Below are positions 17,269-27,900 of a stretch of DNA of 64,000 bases, one piece after another (within the stretch, counting starts at the first letter, position 1; every line of letters starts with the position of its first letter). The position numbers and the translations under genes were made by a program. The notes under the pieces were generated by a model. It was not told the origin of the DNA and searched no databases. It saw only the letters and a program-made list of their open reading frames with translations. Source of the stretch: Flavobacterium sp. ASV13 (GTDB lineage Bacteria > Bacteroidota > Bacteroidia > Flavobacteriales > Flavobacteriaceae); assembly GCF_000745775.1 (NCBI RefSeq), contig NZ_JQJY01000001.1, positions 620,001 to 684,000 on the forward strand. The letters run 5' to 3'.

Positions 17269-17697
17269 ATGAAAAATATATCCTTATCAAATGCCGGTTT
17301 TATTTTAAGAATCTTTTTAGGAATTACCATGCTTTCTGCTGTTGCAGACCGTTTTGGTTTTTGGGGTGCGCCGGGAGCGCCGGGTGTAGCTTGGGGAAAT
17401 TGGGAAAACTTTATCGCTTATACGCAAACGCTAAATTCTTTTGCAAGTAAATCTTTTGCAGAAATTTTGGGTGCAATAGCTACTTTCCTTGAAATTACCT
17501 TCAGTCTCCTTTTAATCATCGGATTTAAAACCAGATATGCAGCTTTAGGAACAGCTGGATTAATGCTGCTTTTTGCAGTTTCCATGTCGATTGCAATTTC
17601 TATAAAAGCACCTTTGGATTATTCTGTTTTTACGAGTTTTGCCGCGGCATTAACGCTTTCTTCTATTGAAAAAACTTCTTTTTCTGTCGAAAAATAG
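17269..17697 (+). CDS. DoxX family membrane protein
   Basis: A 142-residue integral membrane protein with four hydrophobic segments (about residues 10-27, 65-85, 90-112, 117-135). The RIFLGITMLSAVADRFGFWG start is typical of DoxX/DoxD-like proteins. Family members are linked to quinone or thiol redox at the inner membrane, but biochemical evidence is thin. It is divergent from the MocR gene with a 77-base spacer, suggesting MocR control. Confidence 0.82.
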   Translation: MKNISLSNAGFILRIFLGITMLSAVADRFGFWGAPGAPGVAWGNWENFIAYTQTLNSFASKSFAEILGAIATFLEITFSLLLIIGFKTRYAALGTAGLMLLFAVSMSIAISIKAPLDYSVFTSFAAALTLSSIEKTSFSVEK

Positions 17698-17997
17698 ATT
17701 TTTCTTAGGTTCAAAGAGGCAAAGCGACAAAGGTGCAAAGTTTTTTTCTCTCTTTGAAACTCATGATATTCAAAACCTAAAAGTCAATCGTTACTGCCAA
17801 ACCGGACTGAAGTCCAGCTCTACAATATAAATCGAGCTAAAGCTCTTTCTCGTTCCAAAGGAACAATTATATGTTGTAGAGCTGGACTTCAGTCCGGTTT
17901 ATTATAAAGCAAATCCGATAGATTTTAAATACCTGTCGGGTTTGCTATGAAAAAAACCTTTGTCACTTTGAACCTTTGTGCCTATGTCCCTTAAAAT
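17698..17997. repeat. Nested intergenic inverted-repeat element
   Basis: There is no gene here. Outer CAAAG-word clusters lie in opposite orientation (17708-17740 and 17956-17990). Inside them is a perfect 26-bp inverted repeat at 17799-17824 and 17875-17900. Inside that are two small hairpins, GAGCT-AA-AGCTC (17834-17845) and GTTCC-AAA-GGAAC (17852-17864). The long arms themselves contain GGACT-GA-AGTCC. The whole could fold as a branched RNA or cruciform. Confidence 0.8.
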
Positions 17998-19626
17998 TTA
18001 TTCATATGAATATAATTTTATCTTTTGAATTTCATAATCATCAACGGCAATTCTTAAATGTCGGCCTTGATGTGTTTGATCTCCGTTGAAATGGCGAATG
18101 GTTTTCCAAATTCCGTTTTCAAAAATTCCCTGATCTGTTTTTAGAATTCCTGCATTTAACTCTTTATTTTTTAAAGGCTTAAAAGTCACTACAATTCCTG
18201 AGCCGGAAATATAGAATTCATCTGGAGTAATTTCAATTATAATCGCACTTGTCATTGGCCAAACTGCTTCTTTGGCACCATCTGACCAATTTAGAGTATA
18301 ATCGTGTTTAAATATAAATTCATAATTTCCCAACTGAATAATTTGTTGCTGATTTTCTTTGTCCAATAAAACACCTTCAATTTTTCCTTGTCCTTTATTT
18401 GCTTCAATAACCGGCGTCAATTGTTTTACCAATTCATAAATTTTGCCCAAAGGTTCTTTCTTGGCATCGGCAACAGATTCAATCGAAAAAGGCGAAAAAC
18501 CAATTGCTTCATAATGCCCGATTGCGTACAAACCTTTGAACGGCGCAGTTACATCAAAACGATGTTCTGGAATAAACAATGGATCGCCTTGGCGTGTAAA
18601 CAAGTCATTCCAGTGCTTAAAATTAGGATTGTAAAAATCTGGCGATAAAAAATCAATTGATTTTCCTGCAGCTTTCCAAACATCCATTACATGTGGTAAC
18701 GGCCCAGCACTTGGATATTCACCCGGTTTTTTTTCAGGTGCATTCAAAGCGGCGTTTACAAACATCGGAATTGAATAGGCTTCTTTTCCTGCTTTTGCCA
18801 CTTTATTTGTAAATTCTGAAAAATACCAAGCCATAAAAATTTCATCGGTGGAAAGACTTTTTCCGAAAATTTCTTCCCAGTTTCCTTTCATTTTAAAACC
18901 ATTTTTTTTCCAGATTTCTAAAAACTCAGGAACTAATTTTTCCTTGTTTGACTGCATGTATCTTAATAAATCAGCTGGAACTTCTTTCTGAAAAGCAGTA
19001 TTTGCAAGTGGAGAATAATCTCGAGCCGTTGGCAACATTCCAATTTCATTTTCAACCTGAATCATGATTACGGTCTGCTCCTTTTGATCAAAATCTTTGA
19101 TGTGTTTCATCAATTTCTGAAAAGCATTCGCATCGGCCGTTAGATTATTTTCGCTGAAAGGCGTCAGGATTTCATGGCTTCTGTTTTTATCATCTTTAAT
19201 TCTTGGATATTTTTTCTGATTAAGTTTCACCCATTCTGGTGCGTGACTTGACATGCTGTTTTTCCAGGAACCAAACCAAAGAAATACTAATTTCAGATTT
19301 TCTTTTCTGGCTCTAATAATCAAATCATCGACCAACGAAAAATCGAATTTACCTTCCTCCTTTTCAATCAATTCCCAATAAATTGGCGTCAATACCGTAT
19401 TTAAATTCATATCGGTTAGTTTGGGCCAAATTGGCTCCATACTTTCCATTGTTGTTGCAGAAGAATTTCCCAATTCTCCTCCACGAATTATAAATGGATT
19501 TCCGTTGACGATCAACTGTGTTTTATTTCCTTTCTTTTGAAGATTTGGAATCTTTTCCTGAGAAAATCCAAACTGTACAAACAATACCAAAAGCAGAAAA
19601 AATCTCTTTTTTAGAAAATATAGCAT
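17998..19626 (-). CDS. GH35-like glycosidase with DUF5597 C-terminal domain
   Basis: A 542-residue secreted enzyme with a signal peptide (FLLLVLFVQFGFSQ). The (beta/alpha)8 domain of the GH35 beta-galactosidase clan has PIYWELIEKEEGKFDF and MIQVENEIGML, the latter containing the likely acid/base Glu. FIPEHRFD probably supplies the second Glu. The C-terminal ~150 residues match the DUF5597 beta-sandwich seen in such proteins. It follows the xylanase gene in the xylan locus and may remove galactosyl or arabinosyl side groups. The sugar specificity is uncertain. Confidence 0.82.
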   Translation of the reverse strand: MLYFLKKRFFLLLVLFVQFGFSQEKIPNLQKKGNKTQLIVNGNPFIIRGGELGNSSATTMESMEPIWPKLTDMNLNTVLTPIYWELIEKEEGKFDFSLVDDLIIRARKENLKLVFLWFGSWKNSMSSHAPEWVKLNQKKYPRIKDDKNRSHEILTPFSENNLTADANAFQKLMKHIKDFDQKEQTVIMIQVENEIGMLPTARDYSPLANTAFQKEVPADLLRYMQSNKEKLVPEFLEIWKKNGFKMKGNWEEIFGKSLSTDEIFMAWYFSEFTNKVAKAGKEAYSIPMFVNAALNAPEKKPGEYPSAGPLPHVMDVWKAAGKSIDFLSPDFYNPNFKHWNDLFTRQGDPLFIPEHRFDVTAPFKGLYAIGHYEAIGFSPFSIESVADAKKEPLGKIYELVKQLTPVIEANKGQGKIEGVLLDKENQQQIIQLGNYEFIFKHDYTLNWSDGAKEAVWPMTSAIIIEITPDEFYISGSGIVVTFKPLKNKELNAGILKTDQGIFENGIWKTIRHFNGDQTHQGRHLRIAVDDYEIQKIKLYSYE

Positions 19627-19654
19627 TCTTATTATTTTAAAAATTTAAGAAAAC

Positions 19655-19704
19655 AAATAATCCATGCACAAACCCGAAATGGAATTTGTGTCATGGATTA
19701 TTTT
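19655..19704 (-). terminator. Hairpin between GH10 and GH35-like genes
   Basis: Arms at 19655-19672 and 19685-19704 pair with one bulge (ATAATCCATG facing CATGGATTAT, and CACAAA facing TTTGTG). On the minus strand a T-rich tract follows. It is either the end of the core xylan operon or an attenuator that lowers expression of the GH35-like gene. Confidence 0.65.
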
Positions 19705-19716
19705 AGAATGAAACTA

Positions 19717-21918
19717 TTACTTTTTTACTAATTCACCAGAGAATCCAGTACTTACATCTTTTCCTGCAAGTCCGTCGGCAGTTCCTTTGTAAGCATGTTT
19801 ACGAACATAATTTGCATCCCAAAGGTTTGGAGATTCGTTAGGAAGCCAGTATTCGTGCTCCTTAACGCTGTCTGAAACGCCCCAAATTGTAATGCCGTAT
19901 TGTTGTGCTGCCGGAATGTATTTTTTATACATATCGATAACATATTGATACATTGCCGCTTGAGACGCCTGTTGTTCAACAGTTGGCGTTGCAGTTCCTA
20001 ATCTAATATCAAGCTCAGAAATTTTAATCAATTTTCCTGAAGCTGCTAATTTTTGGAACATCTGAACAATTTTGTCTTTATCGGTTGTCAACGAAATGTG
20101 CATCTGAGTTCCGATTCCGTCAACCGTAGCGCCTTTGCTTTCAATATATTTTACATATTCAATCAAACCATCACATTTGTCTAATCTTGATTCAAGGTTA
20201 TAGTCATTTATGAAAAGTTTATCTGTAGCATTTCCGTTTGTACGCGCTAATTTAAAAGCAGTTACAGCGTAATCTTTTCCTAAATATTTAATCCAAGAAA
20301 AATAATCTGTTGCTGTATCGCCTTCATTTCCGCTTCTCAACGTTCCATCTTCTTTCATTGGCTCATTCACAACATCCCAAGCAAAAACGCTTGTTTTATA
20401 ATGCGCCATCATTTTAGTAATCCAGTCTGCCATTGCGTTACCAATGATAGTTGTTTTTTCAGCATCTGTTTTATCGATATTAACTGGTGGAGTTGCGCCT
20501 CCGCTTGAACTTCCGTCAGAAACGACCACATTATCTATATAATACGTTCCTGCAGTTCCTCCTAAGTCAAAATTCAATCCCGTTTCTGTTCCATTTCCTT
20601 TAAACTTCCATTCAATTAGTTTCCATGTTGGCGAAGTGGCCTGATCTCCTTGATAATGTGCTGTTGTACCAGTTGTTGAACAACGTACAGAACCTGTTGC
20701 TTCAGAACGAATCATAAAAGAAATTGTATAGTCTTTGTCTAAAGTTAACGTAGAAGTAAAATCAGCGTGAATCTGTGTTTTCCATTGATTTGCTGCATCA
20801 CTGGTAGCGTTTACAACTTTCATTGCCCCGTTTCCTTCGTATGCATTTGCGGCTCCAGCAAGACTTAAAGCATCAGTTGCTCCATTGTATTTTGACCATC
20901 CGTTGATATCTGTATTAAATTTACCATTGGAAACCAAGTTTGTAACTCCTACAGGCGCATCTAAATCTACAACTGCTAAAGTATTAACATCAATCAAATA
21001 GGTCACATTTGGCAAATAACCCAAATCTATATTAAACTGGAAAGTGGTACTTCCTGCTTTAAAATCGCCTGGAGCCAGTTTAATTTTAACCTGTTGCCAA
21101 GATGATGTAGTGGCAAAAGCTTCTGTCCAAGACCCTCCGGTAGCATACCAATCTTTATAAGGATATTGGTTTGTCAAAGATGCATTAAAAGAAAGTCGGC
21201 CTTTTCCGGCAACATCCGATTTAATGTAAAATGAGATTTCGTAATTATGAGCAGTATTAATAGGAACATTTGGCGATGTCAGCTGTAAACTATATGCTGC
21301 CGAAGATGTCGCACTTGACTGCAATTGAACTGCCTGTGAAGTACTTGTAAGTCCTGAATTTGCAACCACCGAAATTCCTTTTCCAGGATTATTTCTTGCC
21401 CAGTTTGTAAAAGCACCGCTTTTTAAACCTGCAATATCCAGAATATTAGTTCCGCTTGAACCCGGAATTACCGTTGGCGCAATAATGCTGTTCAAATAAC
21501 TTGCATTTTGATTCGAATGCCAAACTAAAGTATGACCAAAAACTTTTAAACCTGCTTCTTTAGTTTTAGCTATAAAAGCATCCATTGTCGCAAAGTTTAT
21601 TTCTCCTTTTGAGTTTACCATTGCGCCATGTTTCATTTCATATCCTGGCGTAACTTCGTCAAAATTTTCATTTACAATTTTGCGATAAGCGGCATCGTTC
21701 AGGTATAAATCTGCTCCAATTCCGTTTCCAAGAACGAAATTGGTGTAGTTTTTTAACGGCTCGTAACGGCTAATTTTCTCAACTAATTCTAATGGAAGCT
21801 CTGCGCCAGTTACAGCACCATGCTCCGGATCTTTTTCCCAGTCCATTAAATTATCATCGCAAGATGATAAAAGTATTAATGACAAGGCAGCTATTGGAAG
21901 TATATTTTTATATTTCAT
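19717..21918 (-). CDS. xyn10: GH10 endo-1,4-beta-xylanase with two inserted CBM4/9-like modules
   Basis: A 733-residue lipoprotein (lipobox SSC, Cys20). The GH10 barrel is split: the first part covers about residues 45-150 (VTPGYEMKHGAMV, VFGHTLVWHSNQ) and the rest about 490-715. The acid/base is Glu519 (DVVNEP) and the nucleophile Glu635 (SELDIR). The 155-485 insertion holds two beta-sandwich modules of CBM4/9 type. Insertions at this point are known in xylanases of gut Bacteroidota, where they help bind xylan. It is probably surface-anchored and cuts xylan for SusC/SusD import. Confidence 0.93.
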   Translation of the reverse strand: MKYKNILPIAALSLILLSSCDDNLMDWEKDPEHGAVTGAELPLELVEKISRYEPLKNYTNFVLGNGIGADLYLNDAAYRKIVNENFDEVTPGYEMKHGAMVNSKGEINFATMDAFIAKTKEAGLKVFGHTLVWHSNQNASYLNSIIAPTVIPGSSGTNILDIAGLKSGAFTNWARNNPGKGISVVANSGLTSTSQAVQLQSSATSSAAYSLQLTSPNVPINTAHNYEISFYIKSDVAGKGRLSFNASLTNQYPYKDWYATGGSWTEAFATTSSWQQVKIKLAPGDFKAGSTTFQFNIDLGYLPNVTYLIDVNTLAVVDLDAPVGVTNLVSNGKFNTDINGWSKYNGATDALSLAGAANAYEGNGAMKVVNATSDAANQWKTQIHADFTSTLTLDKDYTISFMIRSEATGSVRCSTTGTTAHYQGDQATSPTWKLIEWKFKGNGTETGLNFDLGGTAGTYYIDNVVVSDGSSSGGATPPVNIDKTDAEKTTIIGNAMADWITKMMAHYKTSVFAWDVVNEPMKEDGTLRSGNEGDTATDYFSWIKYLGKDYAVTAFKLARTNGNATDKLFINDYNLESRLDKCDGLIEYVKYIESKGATVDGIGTQMHISLTTDKDKIVQMFQKLAASGKLIKISELDIRLGTATPTVEQQASQAAMYQYVIDMYKKYIPAAQQYGITIWGVSDSVKEHEYWLPNESPNLWDANYVRKHAYKGTADGLAGKDVSTGFSGELVKK

Positions 21919-21930
21919 TTTGATGCTTTT

Positions 21931-23295
21931 TTAGTTAAAATCGTTATAAACTGGCGTGTTTAAAGAAACTATTCTCCAGTTGTCTGTGTACACTTTTACA
22001 GAAGTTGCTTTTGCTGCAAATTCTACTTCACTTGCAGTTCCTGTGACATCTTTAAGCTTCACATTAGAGTTTTCGAAAAAGATTCCGAAATTCTGATAAG
22101 TCGCTGCTTCGCGGAAAGCCAAAACAGTTTCGAAAGTATAAGCTTCTTTAGACCAAGCGTAGAATTTATTTAACGGAATTGTTACGGTTTTCCAGCCAGT
22201 TGTTTTAAACTCAGCTGATTTTCCATCAACGATCCACGGAACATAATTATAAACAGCGCCTGTCCATTCTCCTCCATTAAAATTATTAATCATACAGATT
22301 TTTAAGAAGCCAGACTCTTTCCAAACATCCGGAACAAAAACATCAAATTGAAATGCTACTTTATCAAGCGGTGTATTTGCTGGAATATATGGCGTTAATT
22401 GTGTTCTCCAGTTATCTACTCCGTTTCCTGCAGTCCAGGTTTCTGAAAGACGATTTTTTCCAGCATCAAAAGAAGCAATACGAGCAGGACGATGCGGAAC
22501 ATATTTTCCTTGCGAAACATTCACTGTTCCAATGGCAGCCGATTCTAAATCTTCTGGCTGAATCATACTTGTACCTGTTCCCCAATATCCGTGTTGTCCT
22601 TGTCCGTCGAAATTAAGAAGCAACCCTTTTTTGAAATTGAAATATGCCGGAGAATAAACGCCTCCGTTTGAACCCTCAACAAATAATGAACCTCCAAGAT
22701 CTGAAACTCCACTTGGCATTTTAACTGTAAAAAATTCACCGTCAGGATCTGAAACAATTCCTGTTGTAACCGTAACATTTCCAGGGAAAACTACTTTTTT
22801 AACTTCTGTCAAACCTGAGCCAGAAACCGTAATAATTTCACCCGGATTTGGCATTGTATTCGAAATATCATCAATAACAGGTTTTCCTGAACGAATATCA
22901 AAATTGAATGTCGTTTCAGTATTATCATTTACAAAACGAATTGTATTTCTTACCGCCGGATCAGCTTCAATTGTTGGCGTATCCGCAGAAACACTAACAA
23001 TCATTGAATTATCAGAAACAAAAACGACATTAAAATAGGTTGAATATCCGTTTATAAATACTCTTCTTAATCCTGTAAATCCTGAACCTTCGATGCGCAA
23101 TGTCTGGCCTAATCGGGCAAAATTCACTTCTCTGTCCTGAACAGTTGAATTTACATCCTCCAGAAATACTTTGCTAATTACTATTTGGTTACTTGCTCCA
23201 TCGCTATTGTCACAGGCAGTAAACAGCATACTAAAAACCATCATTCCAAGAAATGCGATGGGTGCCCAATACTTTTTATTTAAAATATATTTCAT
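21931..23295 (-). CDS. Surface glycan-binding lipoprotein with IPT/TIG domains
   Basis: A 454-residue lipoprotein (lipobox TAC, Cys28). It has tandem IPT/TIG Ig-like domains at about residues 40-220 (LRIEGSGFTGLRRVFING and ITVSGSGLTEVKKVVFPG). The C-terminal ~220 residues have the aromatic-rich fold of SGBP-B-type surface glycan-binding proteins (WTGAVYNYVPWIVDG). It lies 12 bases from the xylanase gene in the SusC-SusD-SGBP-GH10 order of core xylan loci of Prevotella and Bacteroides. It likely holds xylan at the surface and has no catalytic residues. Confidence 0.88.
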   Translation of the reverse strand: MKYILNKKYWAPIAFLGMMVFSMLFTACDNSDGASNQIVISKVFLEDVNSTVQDREVNFARLGQTLRIEGSGFTGLRRVFINGYSTYFNVVFVSDNSMIVSVSADTPTIEADPAVRNTIRFVNDNTETTFNFDIRSGKPVIDDISNTMPNPGEIITVSGSGLTEVKKVVFPGNVTVTTGIVSDPDGEFFTVKMPSGVSDLGGSLFVEGSNGGVYSPAYFNFKKGLLLNFDGQGQHGYWGTGTSMIQPEDLESAAIGTVNVSQGKYVPHRPARIASFDAGKNRLSETWTAGNGVDNWRTQLTPYIPANTPLDKVAFQFDVFVPDVWKESGFLKICMINNFNGGEWTGAVYNYVPWIVDGKSAEFKTTGWKTVTIPLNKFYAWSKEAYTFETVLAFREAATYQNFGIFFENSNVKLKDVTGTASEVEFAAKATSVKVYTDNWRIVSLNTPVYNDFN

Positions 23296-23330
23296 ATTAA
23301 TCTTTCTTTAGATTTATTGTTTTCAGCTTA

Positions 23331-24962
23331 TTAGAATAAGTCTTTGATTTTTTCTTCCTTAAACTCATAAGGAACTGGATTTTCTCTCAACAACGGATTC
23401 TGAACCAATTCTGATTCCGGATAAGGTAAAAGGAAAATAGTCGCATCAATTACACCAATAGAGCGTGTGCTATTACTTCTCGTAGCATCAACTGAAACTG
23501 TATTTGTTGCCGAATCATATAAAATTGGTACAATAGTTCCTCTGTTTTGAGACGTTACATAGTTTATTACTTCCTGCTGTTTGTAATACGATCTGCGAAC
23601 CAAATCATACCAATATTGACCTTCCATACATAATTCTACTCTTCTTTCGTGGATAATATCTGCATAAGTCAAACTTGCTTTTGGATCAAGTCCTGCACGT
23701 TGGCGAAGCATGTTTACACCACTAATTGCAAGAGGATCTGCAGTTGAAGCATTGTTCCCTAAAGCAGCTTCAGCATAATTCAAATAAACTTCTCCTAAAC
23801 GCAACATATAAGTATTTAAACCTGAATTCATACGAGTTGTTTTAGGATTGTCTTTTGTAGAACCCACAACACCTTTTTTCACGGTCAGGAAATCTTTTGA
23901 ATGATCAACTGTATAACCACCGTTTGCTTTGTTTATCTCTGGATAAAAATCATCATCAGCCATCCATGTTGCTTTACGGCGGGCATCTTTAGATTCATAT
24001 TCATACAAAATATTATTAGAAGCTCTTGTCCAATATCCCCAAGCCGCGTCATCTCCTGTAACATCAGAACCTAATGCAAAATAAGCCTGATGCATATTAT
24101 TCACTCCATAATCTCCATTTGGAACCCATTGAAGCGCAAACATTGATTCGGTATTATTGTTATTGTCAATTTTAAACAAATCTGCATAATTGGCCATTAA
24201 TTTGTACGGACCAGAATTGATTACTTTTTCAGCTGCTTTTTTAGCCAAATCAAGATATTCTTGTTTTCTTGTACCGCTATTTGGGTTATCACTTACTCCT
24301 GAAAAAGACAAATAAACTCTGGAAAGCATTCCGTAAGCGCTATATTTTGTCAAACGTCCCGCCTGACCCGCTTGTTCTGGAAGATATTTTGCTGCAAATT
24401 CTAAATCGCGAATTGCAAATTCATAAACATCTTTCATCGGATTTTTATTTACAATCGGATTTTTCACCAATTCTCTAGGATCTGTAGTAATAATAGCATC
24501 ACCCCAAAGCGAAGCCAAATACCAATAAGCAGTTCCTCTCATAAAACGAGCTTCGGCAATATATTTGTTTTTAATAGTCGTATTTACGTTACTATCAGAA
24601 ATACCAATAATGACATTATTAGACTGTTGCACAACATTATATAATGATCCCCAAGCCGAAACTAAAGGCCCAGTCAATCCTGTTTCAGATAAGTCTGTAA
24701 ATGGATAAACATAATCTGAATATGGTGCATACAAATTATCCGAACGTCCATCGCCTAAACCATAATAAAATTTGTCGTTAAAGTCGAACCAAACTTTATT
24801 GTAAAGCGGTCCAGTCGCAGCCTGAAAATCAGCTTCTGACTGATAAAAATTTTCTTTTGTAATTTGATCTTCGGGTTCAACATCTAAAAGATCACTGCAA
24901 CTAGTCCAAACAAATGGTAATGCGATCAAAAGAACCGAGTATAATATTTTTTTTGTTTTCAT
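23331..24962 (-). CDS. SusD/RagB-like nutrient-binding lipoprotein
   Basis: A 543-residue protein from ATG 24962; an in-frame start at 24989 would lie inside the SusC gene. Lipobox TSC puts the lipidated Cys at residue 22. It has the SusD N-terminal segment (DLLDVEPEDQITKENFYQSEADFQAA, key core EPEDQITKENF) and the C-terminal SusD signature around HERRVELCMEGQYWYDLVRR. SusD caps the SusC barrel at the cell surface and captures oligosaccharides, here probably xylo-oligosaccharides. Translation is closely coupled to SusC, with 13 bases between stop and start. Confidence 0.93.
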   Translation of the reverse strand: MKTKKILYSVLLIALPFVWTSCSDLLDVEPEDQITKENFYQSEADFQAATGPLYNKVWFDFNDKFYYGLGDGRSDNLYAPYSDYVYPFTDLSETGLTGPLVSAWGSLYNVVQQSNNVIIGISDSNVNTTIKNKYIAEARFMRGTAYWYLASLWGDAIITTDPRELVKNPIVNKNPMKDVYEFAIRDLEFAAKYLPEQAGQAGRLTKYSAYGMLSRVYLSFSGVSDNPNSGTRKQEYLDLAKKAAEKVINSGPYKLMANYADLFKIDNNNNTESMFALQWVPNGDYGVNNMHQAYFALGSDVTGDDAAWGYWTRASNNILYEYESKDARRKATWMADDDFYPEINKANGGYTVDHSKDFLTVKKGVVGSTKDNPKTTRMNSGLNTYMLRLGEVYLNYAEAALGNNASTADPLAISGVNMLRQRAGLDPKASLTYADIIHERRVELCMEGQYWYDLVRRSYYKQQEVINYVTSQNRGTIVPILYDSATNTVSVDATRSNSTRSIGVIDATIFLLPYPESELVQNPLLRENPVPYEFKEEKIKDLF

Positions 24963-24975
24963 CGTTAGCAATATT

Positions 24976-27900
24976 TTAGAAATTAACATTTAATCCAAGT
25001 GTAGTAATCATTGGCGAAGGATAACGCCCGTTATCGATACCTGTTAAAAGAGCATCTTGATTTAACGAACCAACTTCTGGATCATACCCTTTGTATTTCG
25101 TGAATGTCAAAATATTTTGAGCATTTGAATACACTCTGATATTTGAAATTCCGTATTTAGAATATAATTTCTGAGGCAGATTATATCCAATCGAAATATT
25201 TTTAATTCTCACATAAGAACCATCTTCTATAAAACGGTTGCTGAAACGGTAATTTGATGACGAAGCCGCTGATGATGCCGCAATTCTAGGCATATAAGAA
25301 TCTCCTCCAACAATGTGAACGTTACGATAATCGTTTGGCCCTGTTGGATCAATTAATTCCAATTGTGCATATCCTAAAGCAGAAGTCAATAAGTTTGTGT
25401 TTTCACGAGGGTTTTCTAACCAACGTCTTTGGTAGTTTGCAACATCATTTCCGTAAGAACCCGTTACCAAAACGCTTACATCAAAACCTAAGAAAGAAAA
25501 TGAGTTGTTAACGCCAAAAGTAAAATCAGGATTTGCATTACCAATATAATCGCGGTCTTTTTCGTTGATTACACCGTCTTTATTGATGTCTTCAAAAATA
25601 TAATCCCCAATCCAAACTCCGCTTTCACCAATTTTCATTCCTTCAGGCAAAGCAGTTGGCTGTACCATACCGTTTTTGTCTTTATAATAAAAGTCAGTTG
25701 CATTTTCAAAACGGCCGATTACTTTGTATCCGTAGAATTGACCAATTGGTTCCCCAACGGCTGTACGTGTAACAATCGTCACATCTGAACCTTGCTGAAT
25801 GCTTTTATTCAAAATTCCTGTTTCAGTATTTAAAGCAAGAACTTTACTTCTGTTCATTGAAAACGTAACATTTGATCTCCAAGTGAAATCTTTTCTGTCC
25901 ATGTTTAAAGTATTCAATGTAAAATCAACACCTTTATTTTCAAGCGAACCAACGTTTACCCAAGGAGAAGATGTTGCTCCTTGTCCTGTTGTACCAACGT
26001 AAGCCGGAAGAGGCAATTGTAAAAGCAAATCATTAGTCTTTTTATAGTAAACATCTGTAGTCAGTTCGATTCTGTTGTTTAAGAAACCTAAATCAAGACC
26101 CACGTTTGTCTGAGAAGAAGTTTCCCATTTTAGATCCTTATTTGCTGTATTGGCAGCAAGAAGTCCTGTACCCCAATTTGTTGCAGAAGCATTATATGTC
26201 GAAGTATAAGCGAAGTTTGGTACATTTTGGTTACCTACTTCTCCCCAACCAACGCGTAATTTCATATTGTTAACCACTTTGCTGTCTTTTAAAAATTCCT
26301 CATTTGAAATTTTCCAGGCTACTGCAGCAGATGGAAACCAGCCCCAACGATTTTCTTCAGCAAATTTTGAAGAACCGTCACGACGAATAGTCGTTGTCAA
26401 TATGTATTTGTCACTGAAAGAATATATTAATCTCGCAAAATAAGATTTTAAAGCACTTGTATTACTTGCATTTGAGTTTTTAGCCGTTGTTGCATCACCA
26501 GCATTTAAGTCTGTTGCTCCATTAGTCAAATATCCTGAACGATAACCGTAAAGATTTTCCCAATGTGACTCTTGCATCTCTTGAGAAACCATTGCATTAA
26601 TATTGTGCGAACCGAACGTTTTATTATAATTCAACGAATTTGTCCAAAGCCAAAAATCACTATTTGATTTTGTTCTGGTTCCTTCACGAACATCATTTAC
26701 AAGAGCGCCAAAAGTATAAGATGGACTGAAAGTATAATTATTTGCAAAACTATAATCTAAAGAGTATTGCGTTTTTAATTTCAAGTCTTTTGTAAAACTG
26801 ATTTCAGCATAAGTGCTCGCTCTCATATTATAATTGATATTATGATTGTCTTTGATAGAAGCCAGACCAATTGGGTTGTTTTGAACAAATTCAGTTGTAT
26901 CTGGACCGTCAAAAGTTCCGTCTGCGTTACGTACAGCAACGTTTGGAGTTTGTTTAAGTGCCGTCAAAATCAAAGCATCATCATTAACAGTTGTCGTTTG
27001 ATTGGTTTTGCTCATTGCAAAATTTACACCCACTTTAAAATAGCTTTTTAATTGAGAATCAATAACTCCTCTTAAATTGAAACGGTCAAAACCAGATCCG
27101 ATAGCAATACCTTCCTGATCTAGATATCCAATTCCCATTGCATAAGTTGTTGCATCATTACCTCCAGAAGCTGATAAGTTATAACTCTGCATTAGGGCAG
27201 TTGTGAAAAGTTCTTTTTGCCAATCGGTTCCTTCTCCTAATAAATCAGGTCTGATGAAAGTATTGTCACGTTGTACAATTCCTAAATCTGAACGCGTGTT
27301 TTTAAGCGTACCATATTCTTTTAAATTTAGCAAATCCAAGTGTTTCGGAATTTCCTGCCAGCCTACATAACTGTCAAAATTAAGCGCTAAATCTCCTTTT
27401 TTTCCACGTTTTGTTGTAACGATAATTACTCCATTTGCCGCTCTTGATCCATAAATCGCAGTTGCTGAAGCATCTTTTAAGACATCCATCGAAACAATAT
27501 CTGAAGGATTTATAAAAGATAATGGATTTGAAGTCGTTGAACTCGCCGTACCATCGATGATAACACCATCAATTACATATATAGGTTCATTTGATCCATT
27601 TAAAGAACTAATTCCACGAATACGAACCGAAGAACTTGCTCCCGGCGCACCGCTGTTTGCCTGAATTTGTACACCCGCTACACGTCCCTGCAAAAGCTGA
27701 TCGACAGTAGTTGTTACCGATTCTGCAACTGCTTTACTTGATATAGAAGATATGGCGCCAGTCAAATCGCCTCTTTTCATGGTACCATAACCTACTACCA
27801 CTACTTCTTTCAAGTCATTTAAATCTTCTTCAAGCGTAACATTTATTTTGGTTTGATTAGCAACAGCTACTTCTTTGCTTTTATATCCGATGAAGCTGAA

